In this document: positions 1-12,400 of the stretch, piece by piece
Numbering within the stretch: position 1 is the stretch's first letter
How the letters are laid out: every line of letters begins with the position of its first letter
Assembly: GCA_963995525.1 (NCBI GenBank)
Contig: OZ023212.1
Location: forward strand, 15,754,775-15,818,774
From: Escarpia spicata
Taxonomy: Eukaryota > Annelida > Polychaeta > Sabellida > Siboglinidae
Direction of reading: 5' to 3'
Length of the DNA stretch: 64,000 nucleotides
Program-made: the position numbers and the translations under genes
The notes under the pieces: model-generated
The model's database searches: none
Told to the model about the DNA's origin: nothing
What the model saw: only the letters and a program-made list of their open reading frames with translations

Positions 1-195
1 TTGACACAGGCGTTAGCCGTTACACATACGTGATACGACATAGTGTTTATTTTTGTTACACTATTAATGCATATTTTTTTAGTAAAAATTATTGACTAAT
101 AACATAACAGCACATGATCATGATGTGAACTTGTGAGCATATGTAACATATTTAATGTTGTAAGCATCATCGTATTTTAAGAAAAAATAACTAAC

Positions 196-426
196 AAAAT
201 GACTCGGCTAGTGATTTTGCGTCCATGTTGTTTATGGGCGATAACAAGGCGGTTGCTACCATCTCCGATGTGCGCCGAAGTCTATTCTTTTTTACCCTCT
301 CCGCGCTCTGCAAAAGAAATAGGGTGGCTGGTTGTGTGGCAACGAGACGTTACGCTTCGGTGCTCTGAAAGTAACGAACGGTGGCGCCTCGTCGCAGAGT
401 CTGTGTACTGCAATCCGTCAAGGAAG
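196..426 (+). other. possible 5' exon (unassigned)
   Basis: This is a patch with clearly more G+C and CpG than its AT-rich surroundings. An ATG-started open frame of 76 codons runs to a plausible donor, AAG followed by GTAAAT, at 426/427. The encoded peptide resembles nothing I recognise. It could be an untranslated or first coding exon of the caspase gene about 8.7 kb downstream, an exon of another gene, or chance. No acceptor or promoter motif was identified with certainty. Confidence 0.2.
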
Positions 427-554
427 GTAAATATTGATCAACTCAGTGTGTTCTAAAACCATTTTATTTTGTATCTTGCCCATCTGTGAAAATAAGTGGT
501 TAGCGTAGGGTGGTCGGACCAAAATTTTGTTTCGTAAAAAAAAATGTTTTCTCA

Positions 555-1080
555 TTTTTCCCTGATAGTAGTCACTGTAAGAAGTACAATGGTAGTTGTT
601 TCATGTATCTAAGTGAAATATTAAAACAACTACAGCTTGGTAAAGTTTCGAATTTCATGACATTTTCTGACGGTTTTCTGACAGATCTAATTTTGCTTAT
701 AAATCACAAGAATTTTTTTTAAATATTTTCCCCTGATAATAGTCACCAATAGAAGTGCAATGGTGCTTGTTTCATGTATATCAATGAAATATTAAAGAAA
801 CTGCAGTTTTGTAAAGTTTCTAATTTCATGTTTTTTTCCGACAATTTTCCGTTAGATTTGATTTTGCATATAAATCACAAGGACAATTTGTTTAAAATAT
901 TTTCCCACATAGTGGTCACTATAAGAAGTACAATGCTATTCATTTCATGTAGCTAAGTACAACATTAAGAAAACTAGTTTTGCAAAGTTCAAAAATTTCA
1001 TGAATTTTTCCAAATGTTTTCTGACGGAACTGATTGTGTACATAAATCACAAGAAAATTACTTTTTATCATCTTGAGTCT
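555..1080. repeat. three degenerate tandem copies, ~172 bp
   Basis: Three successive blocks start near 555, 726 and 900. Each begins with a TTTTCCC..ATAGT.GTCAC motif, followed by AGAAGT.CAATG, TTTCATGTA, TAAAGTTTC and an ATAAATCACAAG segment. The copies differ by substitutions and small indels, so this is an old short satellite. The small open frames through it reflect the shared repeat. Confidence 0.7.
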
Positions 1081-1146
1081 TTTGTCATCTATAAAGAAGG
1101 CCAATACAAAATTACATGTAACAATAAATACAAACATAAAAAAGTA

Positions 1147-1172
1147 AATACACACACACGCGCACACACACA
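1147..1172. repeat. CA-rich microsatellite
   Basis: This is a short run of CA dinucleotides interrupted by one CGCG. Confidence 0.8.
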
Positions 1173-1335
1173 TCATGTATTACAATAGCATTAAATCATG
1201 AACACGACACAGCAACTGAGCAAAGATGGTCAGTGTGGTTCTATCTTCGTAACATTAAAACAACTGTATGAACTTACAACCACATGAAAGGATTTGTTGA
1301 TTGTGAATTAGAACCACAAACTGACAATACTAGTA

Positions 1336-1530
1336 TCCCATTATACAACACTTGTTTTATTGGGCAAAGCCAATGACTGCTATGACTGACAAGCCAATTA
1401 ACTCGTAATTCACTGTGGCACAAAATGCCAATAATAGTCCCCCAATACACAACACTTGTTACATTGGGCAAATCCCATAACTACTATAATTGCCAAACCA
1501 ATTAACTTGTAATATACTGTGGTTAAACCC
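1336..1530. repeat. two-copy tandem duplication, ~103 bp
   Basis: Two adjacent copies share an ACAACACTTGTT..ATTGGGCAAA core, starting at about 1347 and 1450. Each ends in a CCAATTAACT.GTAAT..ACTGTGG motif. No coding content is evident. Confidence 0.65.
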
Positions 1531-2019
1531 ATTGTTATCATCAACAATAGGGCGTACTATTATACTTACTTGTCTATGATTATATACAATTAATAGATAC
1601 AATAAATCATAATGTTTACTTAATGTATATTATTTTATGTATACTATATAGTGACAAATACAAAGATATAATCTTATTCTGTAATCTTAATATATATATA
1701 AAAAACTGGTATATACATATCAAATACAAAAACAGTAGGCCCTACATCAAAATAATTTATAACGATACAAAATTGTATAAACAAATAATAATACAATAAA
1801 TTAACTGAAACATAAATTATCATAAATTGTAATAATGTAACCAACACACAATATTATGTATATGCTAAATAGCTCAATAGTTGTATAATTAAACTAAAGT
1901 AATACCAATAAATAAACTAATAATATATTAATATAAACATCAATCAGTTACATTAAGCATGGTAGCAATGAATTACTCGGGTGTAGGCATATGTACTTGG
2001 CAGTATTAATCAAAGTCAC
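1531..2019. other. AT-rich DNA, no gene seen
   Basis: This is very AT-rich sequence with short (TA)n and AAT-type runs. I see no splice-flanked open frame and no recognisable repeat family. Confidence 0.6.
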
Positions 2020-2470
2020 CCGCTGTCGATCACATCGCTATCCGAGTCACGAGTGCATTGTATACCATGATGCACTGCGCGCATACAGGGAAGAAGGCAA
2101 AATGGCGATATCATTTTAGACGGGGGTTCCATAAACGGACGTTGTGCATGTTTGTGCTATCAATTGGTAAGCCATCACTGTAATCACGTTATCGTTCACA
2201 CAATTCTTTACCCTCTGGCATATGCTTTCCGCTGAAACCAACTAACTAAATACTCACAAAACATCGTCAAACATAGGCCATTTTAAATCCATAATTACTA
2301 TAATTTGTTATCGACGGATTACAATGATATTTTCAGATTCATTTTCCTCTGAATTTCCTCTTTCTTCATCACATTTCAATATGGATGTACTCATTAACAT
2401 AATCTCGCAAATCAGTTTGATAGGTGGGGCCTGTCAACGTGATCCAAGATGGCCACACGCGTAAATCAAG
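2020..2470. promoter_or_regulatory. possible promoter-like patch
   Basis: CpG-containing sequence includes TGCGCGCATAC near 2078 (NRF1-like) and CAAGATGGCC near 2444 (YY1-like). Both motif types are common in metazoan core promoters. No attached coding exon was found on either strand, so this is a weak suggestion only. Confidence 0.15.
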
Positions 2471-3060
2471 AAAACCAAAATATGACACTGAGAGTAAAAA
2501 AATCATTACCGCTAATAAACACCGGCAAAAAATATTTTTTCAGCACAGGTACACACACTGACATTATTACAACATAAGAAAATTCACAAACCAACAGGTA
2601 GAATGCATGATAATAAACTATGGCCACTAAACTGGGACCCCTGTCTCCCATGTTGTCAGAAGGGGAGGTAAATTGGTCTGACCTCCCTAGTTAGCGTGAA
2701 GGTGTTTAAGGGATCAAAAGCATGTAATTGTGTTAACTGCTGCGCGTATGTGTCCCTCGATCAGTGGACGGGCGTATAACTGTGTAAAGTATGTGTAAAG
2801 TTTAAAGACTAAGTCTAAAGATTACGTCACGTCTACATAGTCATAGTGACATAGGCATAGCCTAGGCCTATATAATGGTTACATATAAAATTATGTTAAC
2901 TTTACATCTTTAACTCGTAACAAAAAACAGCAATATATACGCACATAACAGGAATATGATTAATGTGGGTTAAAACCTACGTGGTTATCTACATGGTTAA
3001 ATAATATTTAGATCAGACGAACATTTGTCCGAATACATTGGGCCTTGTGACTGACGTCGG

Positions 3061-3086
3061 GGTGGGGGGGGGGGGGGGGGTGGGGG
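3061..3086 (+). repeat. poly-G tract
   Basis: About 25 bases are nearly pure G on the plus strand, interrupted by T twice. It could form a G-quadruplex and is prone to sequencing-length error. Confidence 0.85.
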
Positions 3087-3683
3087 CAGATGTAGGTCCA
3101 CTCTAATAAATAAAGTAGAATATATTATTTTAGTAAAACCAATCTATTATATTCCTATTAATTGCATGAAACCTCATCTGCTTATATATATTTGCAACCT
3201 AGATCAATTCAGACAATTAATCTAGGTAGCACCTGTATTATATACAAGTGTGACACACGTACACACACACATAATTATTTTATTATTAAACAATTTTTGT
3301 AATACTAACCACACCGTCTAAAGATAGAGCATTTATACCCTGCTGATGCTTACTGGCAGAACCCTGAGCTTGTTTGCTATAATAATTGAACAAGAATTAA
3401 TGTAGTTGGTAACGGTCATTTAATAATTGTAACCAACAGGAACAAACCAAATACATCACTCGATGAGATAAAGCTTAAGCGCTAAACAACTGATACTATA
3501 ATTGAGGTACTACAAACAATTATTAAATGACAAATCAGATTAGCAAAGGTGGGTGGTAATTTTTCCCCACCCGGCCTCCTGCATTAGAGGCCCAACCCCA
3601 CCCCATATTCATATCTTTCATTTTACATTTTAATACCACGCTGGATTGAAAGACAAAAGTGTCACTGCCAGTTATCTAGTCCA

Positions 3684-3865
3684 GGACCCGTATTCTCGAA
3701 TGACTTACAAATTTCTTAGCGCCATTTTTACATAAAATTGACATCAAAACAGCGTAAGTTACGATTTTTTCACAAGTGCTATTCTTGAAACATTTAAGAT
3801 ACGAACATTCGCAAATACTGCGTATATTTCAATGTAAAGTTACGCCAACGAAAGAGGTCATGTAA
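3684..3865 (+). repeat. dispersed repeat, copy A
   Basis: It begins with CCCGTATTCTCGAA and carries two TATTCT(C/T)GAAA boxes. A related copy lies in the opposite orientation at 8150-8292 and ends TTCGAGAATACGGGCCC. It looks like a non-autonomous element or a SINE fragment. The family is unassigned. Confidence 0.5.
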
Positions 3866-5050
3866 CTTTTTTGTAACTTTTGTGGTACTGTGTTCAGATG
3901 GAGGTTTCTCCGTTATTTGGTGTTTCAACGTCGTCACAACGCATTAGTAAATTGCATGTGATTCAATGACACTGTGATTGTCAATTTTTAATGACCGCTG
4001 TAATTGCATAAATACCGTCTTTGAACGCGGCTCTGCACCTACACTGCTAACCAATGCAAAATTCCATAATAAAAAGTAAACAGGTGGGACTAGCCAACAA
4101 ACGGGACCGATTAGTAATTCACCACAGTAATTTATAGATTGTCTGCGTGTTACATAATTACGATTTGTATAGGCACGTTTAACTACACTTGAAACCACAA
4201 TTTCTATTTCAAAATACCACAGTATTGCAGACATTAATTCAGTGGCATGAAAATCTATTATATTAATGTAAAACAAATGTGTAAAAAGACTATTTCTTTA
4301 TATAAAATGTTATCATTTATTATTTATTATGGCCATGGGACACAGATTTTGCCAAATGTATTTAATTTTTCATATGTACATTGTGTTGTTCCACCACATC
4401 TGCATAAAACTTAATGGGTAAGTAAGATTGGCTGCCACTTTCAGATATATATGCTGCTTGAGAAATCCTATATTAAGTGCATCAATATTATGACAACCTG
4501 TGATAGATTGCATCGTTTATTCAAGCATTGACAATACCATCCAAAACAAATATGTAACTATTATAATGTAAATGACACTTATATATAAATTATATATATA
4601 AAATTAAATGTTTGAATACACCTTTTTTGTGTCAAAATAAGTCACTTGTAAATATAATGTGTGAGTATACCTGTATTGTTGAAATAAGTGTGATGTTGAA
4701 ATAGTGCATATACATTATACAATAAACCTCAGATATAATGTTTTTTTTAAATTGCATTATTTCAATATCATCAAGTTTTTGCATTTAGGCTACTTTATAT
4801 ACACACATGCCAACCTAGCAGTCATAGATATGGAGAAATAAATTATGGAAAAAATTGTTGACTATGACAATTACGGGCTGATATAAAATCATTATTACTG
4901 TACATTTTGGCACATCCTATTTTCCAGGTGCCACTAATTCAATTTCTTTTCTCACCAAACCGACTTACCAACAGAAGATATAATATTTATTTTGACCTTG
5001 TAGTTGTTTTACAAAATGTAACAACTGAATCAGTATAAAGAAGATTGCTA
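3866..5050. other. AT-rich DNA, no gene seen
   Basis: A 110-codon open frame on the minus strand (3944-4276) lacks recognisable domains and is not flanked by convincing splice signals. The rest is AT-rich with short (TA)n runs. I see nothing else to annotate. Confidence 0.5.
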
Positions 5051-5090
5051 ACATACTGCTTTTACAAGTAGATCTTAAAATACCAAGTCA

Positions 5091-5812
5091 TTGAACATAT
5101 ATCTCAAAAATGTCGCTGCTGTTTTTATCATATTCGTGATCTTCACCGTAATCGCCGGTATATGTCATTTTCTGTTGCTAAGACTATTGCAACAGCGCTT
5201 GTTAGCAGCAGACTTGACTATTGCAATTCCCTCCTTTATAATATCGCTAGCAAGGATATCACAAAACTTCAGCGTGTCCAAAATTGTCTAGCAAGAGTAG
5301 TTACAAGATCTCCTCGTTTCTCTCGCTCTGTGCCACTTTTAAAGTCTTTGCATTGGCTTCCTGTACGATATCGTATAATATTTAAGATCTGTACCATTAC
5401 ATACCAGGCACTGTCCAATAAGCAACCATCTTATTTGCATGTATTGCTTACTCCTGTAAGAAAATCTATCCAGCTTCGATCATCTAGTTCTGACCTACTT
5501 TTTGTTCCTAGAGTCAACACTAACATTGGAACTAGGGCTTTTTCTGTTGCTGCACCAACTCTTTGGAATATGCTTCCTCTTAGTGTTAGATCAGTTGAAA
5601 ATATTACAAAATTCCGTCGTCATTTAAAAACGTATCTTTACAACCTTGCTTATCCACCGTAGCTCCCTAGCACCTTGACCCATCTGTTGACAACTGGAAA
5701 ACTACTTATGGATTTTGAGATTGACCAACCCTTTTGTTTTGATGCGCCTCTGAGCTTGGTTTCCAGGGATTTAGGCGCAATAGAAGTTGTCTTATTATTA
5801 TTATTATTATTG
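5091..5812 (+). mobile_element. non-LTR retrotransposon 3' end (CR1/L2-like)
   Basis: An open frame of about 166 residues (5162-5662) carries the conserved C-terminal reverse-transcriptase tail seen in CR1/L2-type elements. Recognisable pieces are VAKTIATALVSSRLDYCNSL, LHWLPVRYRI and [13 protein letters not shown]. The 3' end is a GGCGCAATAGAAGTTGTC segment followed by a (TTA)n microsatellite, typical of the class. The copy is 5'-truncated. Related copies lie at 10808-11790 and 42105-42640 on the minus strand and end in the same tail. Confidence 0.85.
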
Positions 5813-7271
5813 ATTTTACATAGTTTCCAAAGCAATTGATCTGCATCATAGAAATCTTTTATATAATTTATTTTGAAAAATAAATACCCCTCTTAACCAT
5901 TTATGCAAACAATGGATATTAATAAAAAGTATTATAATAATTCCAGATGTCATAGGAAAACAAGAAACGTGTCTGTATAATGAGGTGTTGGTACATGAAT
6001 TAGTATTCAAGGTATCTGATGTAGGATTGATGTAATGTGAATTTATGGTGGTCTTCCTGGTGTTCATGGTATGTTCGAGTTTCAATGTACATGTATCCTT
6101 CAAACATTGCAAAGAGAAGAAATGTGCCACATCCACGCAGAGCATTGCAGAACATGATGTTAATACAATCAAATGTTGATGTCACTGCAGCACCAATACA
6201 TGGAGCAGCACAGGCTATGCATGATTCGTAGATTGTTTAGCCACTTTGGATTTTTCTTTTCTGCAGCTACATTGTCTTCTTAGTGTTGCACCATGTCCAG
6301 TTGTATCTTTTTTTGCATCTTTTAATTTCAAGATGCACAGTCATTCCAGTCCATCAATTGTCTTTCTGAAAACACATATGTAGCACATCATAAATATGAT
6401 ATGTTTCATTTTTAAATACAATCGTATTAGACACACCGTACTTTACTGTGCTACTGGTGATGCCTAAAACATATAATAAATGTAGACATATTATACATAG
6501 TTGAACTCTTTAGTGTCCATAGAATACACAGGCAAAGTAGATACTACCCAGTATTTATAAAATGTTGGCATCAGAAGGCAGTGAATATTTGGGGAGGGGG
6601 CTGAGACTCTCATAAAAAATTAATTGCACCCCACTGAGGCTCCCAAAAACCCTACCATAAATCCATGATCATGAATCGTGTCAAGTTACCCAAATGAGTT
6701 AGGCTAGTGGGGGTACATTCCAAAGGTCTAGGGGGGCATGTGCCCCAAAGGCCCCCCTGGATCCACCTATGATATTTCTGGAGTAGCCCATTTTGTGGCC
6801 CAAACTTTCTTCATTAAAAGAATAAATAACTAAAACATAGTTGTTTTCATGTAACTGCATGAAGCACGCCCTATAATTATCTCTGTTTATTTAGAACCAT
6901 TCAACACATATGCTAAGTCTAAGACCTGAAGCAATTGTAAAGATAATAATATCAAGTAGCAACACAAAATGATGAGAAACATACAGTGGTCTCCCATTTT
7001 TATAGGTTGGGCATCCACAAAATTATAAATCCACAAAACATTTACTGAAAAATCTCCACTTTAATTTCAATATTCACATAGTCATAGTATTTAGGTTTAA
7101 TACGCCAATGTAGCACATAATTAGTTAACAAATACAGGCCCTAGGCCAAGTATTAGGGGCCTGCTAGATGAATATTTAACACAACTGTCACAAGTCACTA
7201 CTATATTAAACCATCTATTTACTACATTACAAGTTACAACAAACCACAAATCCTGATCTGGGACTGGAAGA
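5813..7271. other. no gene seen
   Basis: This is AT-rich sequence with a GGGG/CCCC-bearing stretch near 6590-6770 that looks like a dispersed repeat. Open frames here overlap on both strands and show no domain. No RNA gene or exon could be supported. Confidence 0.4.
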
Positions 7272-7432
7272 CATACGCCTCCTTGGTTCCGGTTACGACT
7301 TATGAAGTTACAACTTTCACTAGAGCACACTGACTTACTGACAGACATATGCCTCCTTGGTCATGCCCCTTGCTTCCGGTTACGTCTTACGAAGTTACAA
7401 CTTTGACTAGAGCAAACTGACTTAGTGACAGA
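7272..7432. repeat. two-copy tandem duplication, ~80 bp
   Basis: The block CCTCCTTGGT..TTCCGGTTACG.CTTA.GAAGTTACAACTTT is repeated, with a second copy starting near 7350. The copies differ at several positions and by a short insertion. Confidence 0.7.
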
Positions 7433-7894
7433 CTAGTGTCGCGGTCACGGAATGATGGCTAGCCGAGCGATAGAAACACTGAGTGATCAAACTAAATCTC
7501 ACCTTCGGTGCGTCGTCTGAATAGTAATCGACATCATACACATACGCAGGTGGTGTCTTGTAACTGTACTATAGTAGGTAATAGTGAAGTCAGTAAGCAT
7601 CAAATTTCCAATTCTTAAATGTAAACATTCATTGACTGGCTTAGCCTTGGCTTGGCTTGGCTTTTTTCTGTCATTTCCATTCAAATGCTTCACTGGCGTT
7701 GAGCCCATTATTACCTATGCATCAACATATTTCAATGGCAATGCTACATTATGTTTTGCATAGTATAGCTATATTGATTAGTCACCAGGTTGAACATTTG
7801 TCTACATTATTCTTTTTCATTCACTGCCAGAAACATGTGAGCAGCTCAAAATATAAGATCAGAAACTTTTGTTTTTTCATATCCAAAGTGTATT

Positions 7895-8140
7895 TTTACC
7901 TGGTAGAGGCTTTTGTCTAACGTCTCACGTTGACTTCTTCAGTACGGATGACGCTGAATGACGTCATCGTACACGTGAGGCAGTTCGTAATTGCCCTCGT
8001 CTCTGTTGATGGGTGTTCTGGTCTTCCTGATCCAGATGGCTTCCTTGATATGCCGGATTCTTCGGTTGGGTTCCTTGTCTACAATTTTCGCTCCCTTCCA
8101 GTTTATGACATATGTCTACCATCAATAAATCCGTCCTTAT
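7895..8140 (-). mobile_element. Penelope-like element C-terminal fragment
   Basis: The minus strand encodes IVDKEPNRRIRHIKEAIWIR followed by TRTPINRDEGNYELPHVYDD. This matches the characteristic C-terminal tail of GIY-YIG-bearing Penelope-like retroelements (HIKEAI.IRK..NRDEG). Only this tail and the following 3' non-coding part are present, so the copy is heavily 5'-truncated. A more decayed copy of the same segment lies at 61865-62110. Family assignment rests on motif memory. Confidence 0.6.
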
Positions 8141-8149
8141 AACCATATC

Positions 8150-8292
8150 ATAGACTGGAATTTCTTAGTTGCGAAAATTCGTAAGCGTTTCGAGAATACC
8201 AACTTACAAAAGTTTGCAACTAAGAAATAATCTGCCATATTTGCGCAACTTCTTACGTATGAAATCTATTTCTTCGAGAATACGGGCCCAGT
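8150..8292 (-). repeat. dispersed repeat, copy B (inverted)
   Basis: On the minus strand it starts GGGCCCGTATTCTCGAA and repeats GGTATTCTCGAAACGCTTACG internally. This mirrors the repeat at 3684-3865 in opposite orientation. Confidence 0.5.
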
Positions 8293-8529
8293 GGATTATA
8301 GTCAGTGTAATAAATTAAACCACATTGCTCAACTGGTGCTTGGTGGACAGTTAGTTATTGGCTCAAGTACAAATACATCAGTATGTTTTTCACACCCGTG
8401 GTAGTTTAGGCTCAATATTGTGCAGACAACCACTAAACCCATATTGGCTTATGTGAAAGGATAATTTGAAGAATTAACTTCATAGCCCCATTGAACCCCT
8501 TTAGGCTTTAGTCATGCAGCAGTTTCACC

Positions 8530-8640
8530 AGCAGTTCTTAACCCCTTGGTTGCGACTCAAAATTGGGTCGCTAAACCATTTTGAGTGGGTCGCCAAGAGT
8601 TTCAGGAAACTCTGAACTTTCCTTTATTTTCCTGCTTGCC
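8530..8640 (+). mobile_element. hAT-like MITE fragment
   Basis: It begins CAGCAGTTCTTAACCCC and contains ACTCAAAATTGGGTCGC and GGGTCGCCAAGAGTTT. The same motifs are in the fuller element at 33797-34018. The other terminal repeat is not recognisable here. Confidence 0.5.
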
Positions 8641-9156
8641 CATACCAGATGCACTCATTAGGTGGTGCCACTGGAGCAATTTTGTTTGCGAAATGTCATG
8701 ACAACCAAACAACCACTAAGCAATATGTAAAAAATGTTTTTGGACTTTGTCAATTTAAAAACAACCACCCATTAAATTGTCTCATATTTCTGCACCAGAT
8801 TGCAGATCTATTGATAATTGAACACTTGTTAATCATCCATTTAAGATTTACACCCATTCTAACAAGCTCTGAGTACCATCCACCTTGTTGCCCCAGCCCA
8901 CCTTACCAGACTATAGATAAAGACAATTTAATCTGCACAAATTTGTGCACTTGTTTTACATAATTATTTGTTTTATTTTTATTTTAAAATTATTTGTCAA
9001 ATTCAGTTTCACGCACCCTTTGCAATGTGCACTGCCCATCTCCTAGGTTGTGGAGAAGTAAAACCTAAGAACCTAAAAACATGATTGTCATTATGACCAA
9101 TATATTTCCAACTAAGTAGATTGATTATGTAATCCATTGACGATTTGTGATTTCAG

Positions 9157-9479
9157 ATGGCTAGCAGAGAGAACGTGGAACAGGATGCCATCGATGCAAA
9201 CGTATACTATCGGAGAATACTTCAGAAGATTAATGATGAACTAGTTTCTGACAACATATCCGCAATGAAGTTTCTATGTCAGGACTTCATACCTGGAGCA
9301 AGGCGTGAGCAAGTCTGTCGTGGCATCGACTTGTTTGACATTTTGCAGACGAAACGATTGCTTGGCAACAACAACACTGCTTTGCTCGTTAAGCTTCTAC
9401 AAACTATTGCTCGCAACGATCTTACAAAATTGTTGGAGCCAAGCACTGGCACATCTGCTGAGTTTCTGTCATCATTCAG
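9157..9479 (+). CDS. CASP8-like: caspase exon: first death effector domain
   Basis: The acceptor TGATTTCAG ends at 9156 and the ATG follows immediately. The exon encodes a death effector domain: YRRILQKINDELVSDN, then AMKFLCQDFIPG, then LFDILQTKRLLG, and an IARNDLTKLL helix-6 motif equivalent to the RxDLL of DEDs. The only boundary that gives the phase needed by the next exon is AG followed by GCATGT at 9479/9480. This is a GC-AG intron in phase 2. A GT a few bases on would put a stop in the next exon. Confidence 0.85.
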
Positions 9480-12400
9480 GCATGTATTCATTTTTTGATG
9501 GCCAGTTTGTTTTCGAAACAAACAATTTAAAACTAATAAAACACACGTGTTACAAACCCATGAAAAATAGACAGTTTGAGTAAAAATAACCTCATTTACC
9601 TGTTAAGCGTAATTTATAGGCGGATATGTATGTATATACTATGCGTTATAAGCTTATGTTTTTATAGATGTATGTATATGTCATATATATGTATACATAT
9701 GGATATTATGCTTATTTGTTTGAAATCAAAATTGATGTAGCACATATTAATTATGTATTTGGCGTGAACCAAATAAACTTCTTCATCTCCCAAAACATTG
9801 CTTTTTTAAAGATTGTTTCAATTTTATCAATAAATAAAAAACTACTGAAGATATTTAAACAAATGAGGTATCACTTTAGAGCTCGCGATCTGTGGAATCC
9901 AAAAAGGCACAAAGCTCCATTTCACAATTTTGCAACTTAATACCCACCTAGCTGTGACAGGTCAGATTTAATGCATATGTTTCACCCGTATTTAATTGCT
10001 TGCATTGTTGTTTGGACCTATGCAGCATATAATTGTTCACAAGAATGTTTAATTTATGCTCCCTTGCTAGCATTGCCCATCTAGCTCATCATCACTACCT
10101 TAGACTCATTACCTGCTTTCTTCCAGGGTAATCCTCTTCAAGGTGTGGCGTGAACTCACTAAAGAAAATGTGAACTCAATGAAGTTCATGTGTGAAGGAC
10201 TCTTGAACAGGAGTCTTCCTGACGTGAAGACATGTGGACATTTGTTTACAACACTCGAGGAAAGTGGACATCTGAGTGCTGTCAAGATAAAAGTGATCTT
10301 AGATTTATTACAAGTCATTGGGAGAGAAGATCTGCATGAATTATTCACTCCTCTACAGCAGCCACAAGGAAGTAAGTTTATTAATCCCGTGTGAATACAT
10401 CTACAATCAGTCACACTCACTGCATATGCTAATTACCTGTTATCTAAATATTTATATGCTAATTTTGGACTGTTTTAACAGTATCTCCCAGCGGGTGCTG
10501 AGATCCACTCGCCTCTTTAATCCACGTTCTTGGACCATGGACCTCTGCTCTGATATACAAGTTGGCAGTGTATTTAAGAAAAAAATAGTTACCAGGTTAT
10601 TTTCTTACATATTGGCAATGTGCATTTCTGGAGGGCCTCTCCACAAGAAACGTGGGAAGAGCGAGTTCTGAGTCACTTTCCACCAGAGGGTGCTACTACA
10701 AGAACGTGTTTTGAATTAAAAAAAATACTTTAATGGTGATAACAGCAGCCTTTGGTTATTACCTTGATTTATTCATGTTAGATTCAAATGAATTATTTCA
10801 CAATTTTTTTATTTAATAATAATAATAAGATAACTTCTATTGCGCCTAAATCCTTGGAAACCAAGCTCAGAGGCACATCAAAACAAAAGGATTGGCCAGT
10901 CTCAAAATCCACAAGTAGTATTCCAGTTGTCAACAGATGGGTCAAGGTGCTAGGGAGCTAAGGTGGATAAGCAAGGTTGTAAAGATAAGTTTTTAAATGA
11001 CGACGGAATTTTGTAATATTTTCAACTGATCTAACATTAAGGGAGAATAGTTAGTTCCAATGTTAGTGTTGACTCTAGGAACAACAAGTAGGTCAGAACT
11101 AGATGATCGAAGCTGGATAGGTTTTCTTACAGGAGTAAGCAGTGAATGTAAATAAGATGGTTACTTATTGGACAGTGCCTGGTATGTAATGGTACAGGTC
11201 TTAAATAGTATACGATATCGTACAGGAAGCCAATGCAAAGACTTCAAAAGTGGTACAGAGTGAGACAAATTAGGAGATCTTGTAACTACTCTTGCTAGAC
11301 AATTTTGGACATGCTGAAGTTTTTTGATATCCTTGCTAGCGATATTACAAAGGAGGGAATTGCAATAGTCAAGTCTGCTGCTAACAAGCGCTGTTGCAAT
11401 AGTTTTAGCAACAGAGGATGACATATACCGGCGAATACGGCGAAGATCACGAATATGAACAAAACAGCAGCGACATGTTTGAGATATGTGTTGTAGGAAA
11501 TTGAAGTTACTATCAAAGATCACTCCTAGATTCCGCACCGAGGTTGCTGGCGTGATATACTTATTCAAAATAAGCATAGGGACAAAACCATCCAGCTTAC
11601 TACGCCACATTAGAGTACCAATAATGATCAATTCAGTTTTATTTGCATTTAATTTCAACTTGCTGTCAGTCATCCAGTGGAAGATATCTTGAAGGCAATC
11701 ACTAAGTAAGTAAGTTGGTTATGCATGGGAGTGATTTGTATCCGGGGTAGCTAACAAAATGTACATCTGAGTATCATCAGCATAAAGATGATGATCCAAG
11801 TTAAGTCTTTATTGCTGGGATATACTCAGTAGTGTTATATAACTAAGCAGCATGTAACTCGCAAGTACACTGAAAACAATTCTTAAAATAAATCGAACAT
11901 TGTGCAATGTATATCTGAATTTAATTTGATATACAGTATGTATACATATATATGTATATATGCTGTAGGTTATTCACAATTCCACCATGCCCACGTCTCT
12001 CAGACTATGCTGAAACAAACACACAGTGAGTTCCAACATTTCCGCATTAGTGAGGAAACTGTGGGTGAACTTGTGGCGCCCTCTACTGGCCATGATGCAG
12101 AAACTGCTGAACTCATGGCGCCCTCTGCTGGCCACACTGCAGAATCTGTTGAATCGACGTCACACTCTACTGGCCATGCTGCAGAATCTGTTGAATTGAT
12201 GTCGCGCTCTACAGGCCATGCTGCAGAATCTGTTGAATCGGTGGCGCCCTCTCCTTGCCATGCTGCAGAATCTGTTGAATCGGTGGCGCCCTCTCTTCGC
12301 CACGCTGCAGAGCCTGTTGAACCGGTTTCGCCCTCTTCTGGACAACATCTGCAACCAACTGTGTCATCCAACAAGTCCCCCGACTGTTGCGATGCGTCTG

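Noticed and set aside
8649..8963. 104-codon open frame with several Cys residues
   Set aside because: No recognisable domain, no splice context, and composition like the surrounding non-coding DNA.
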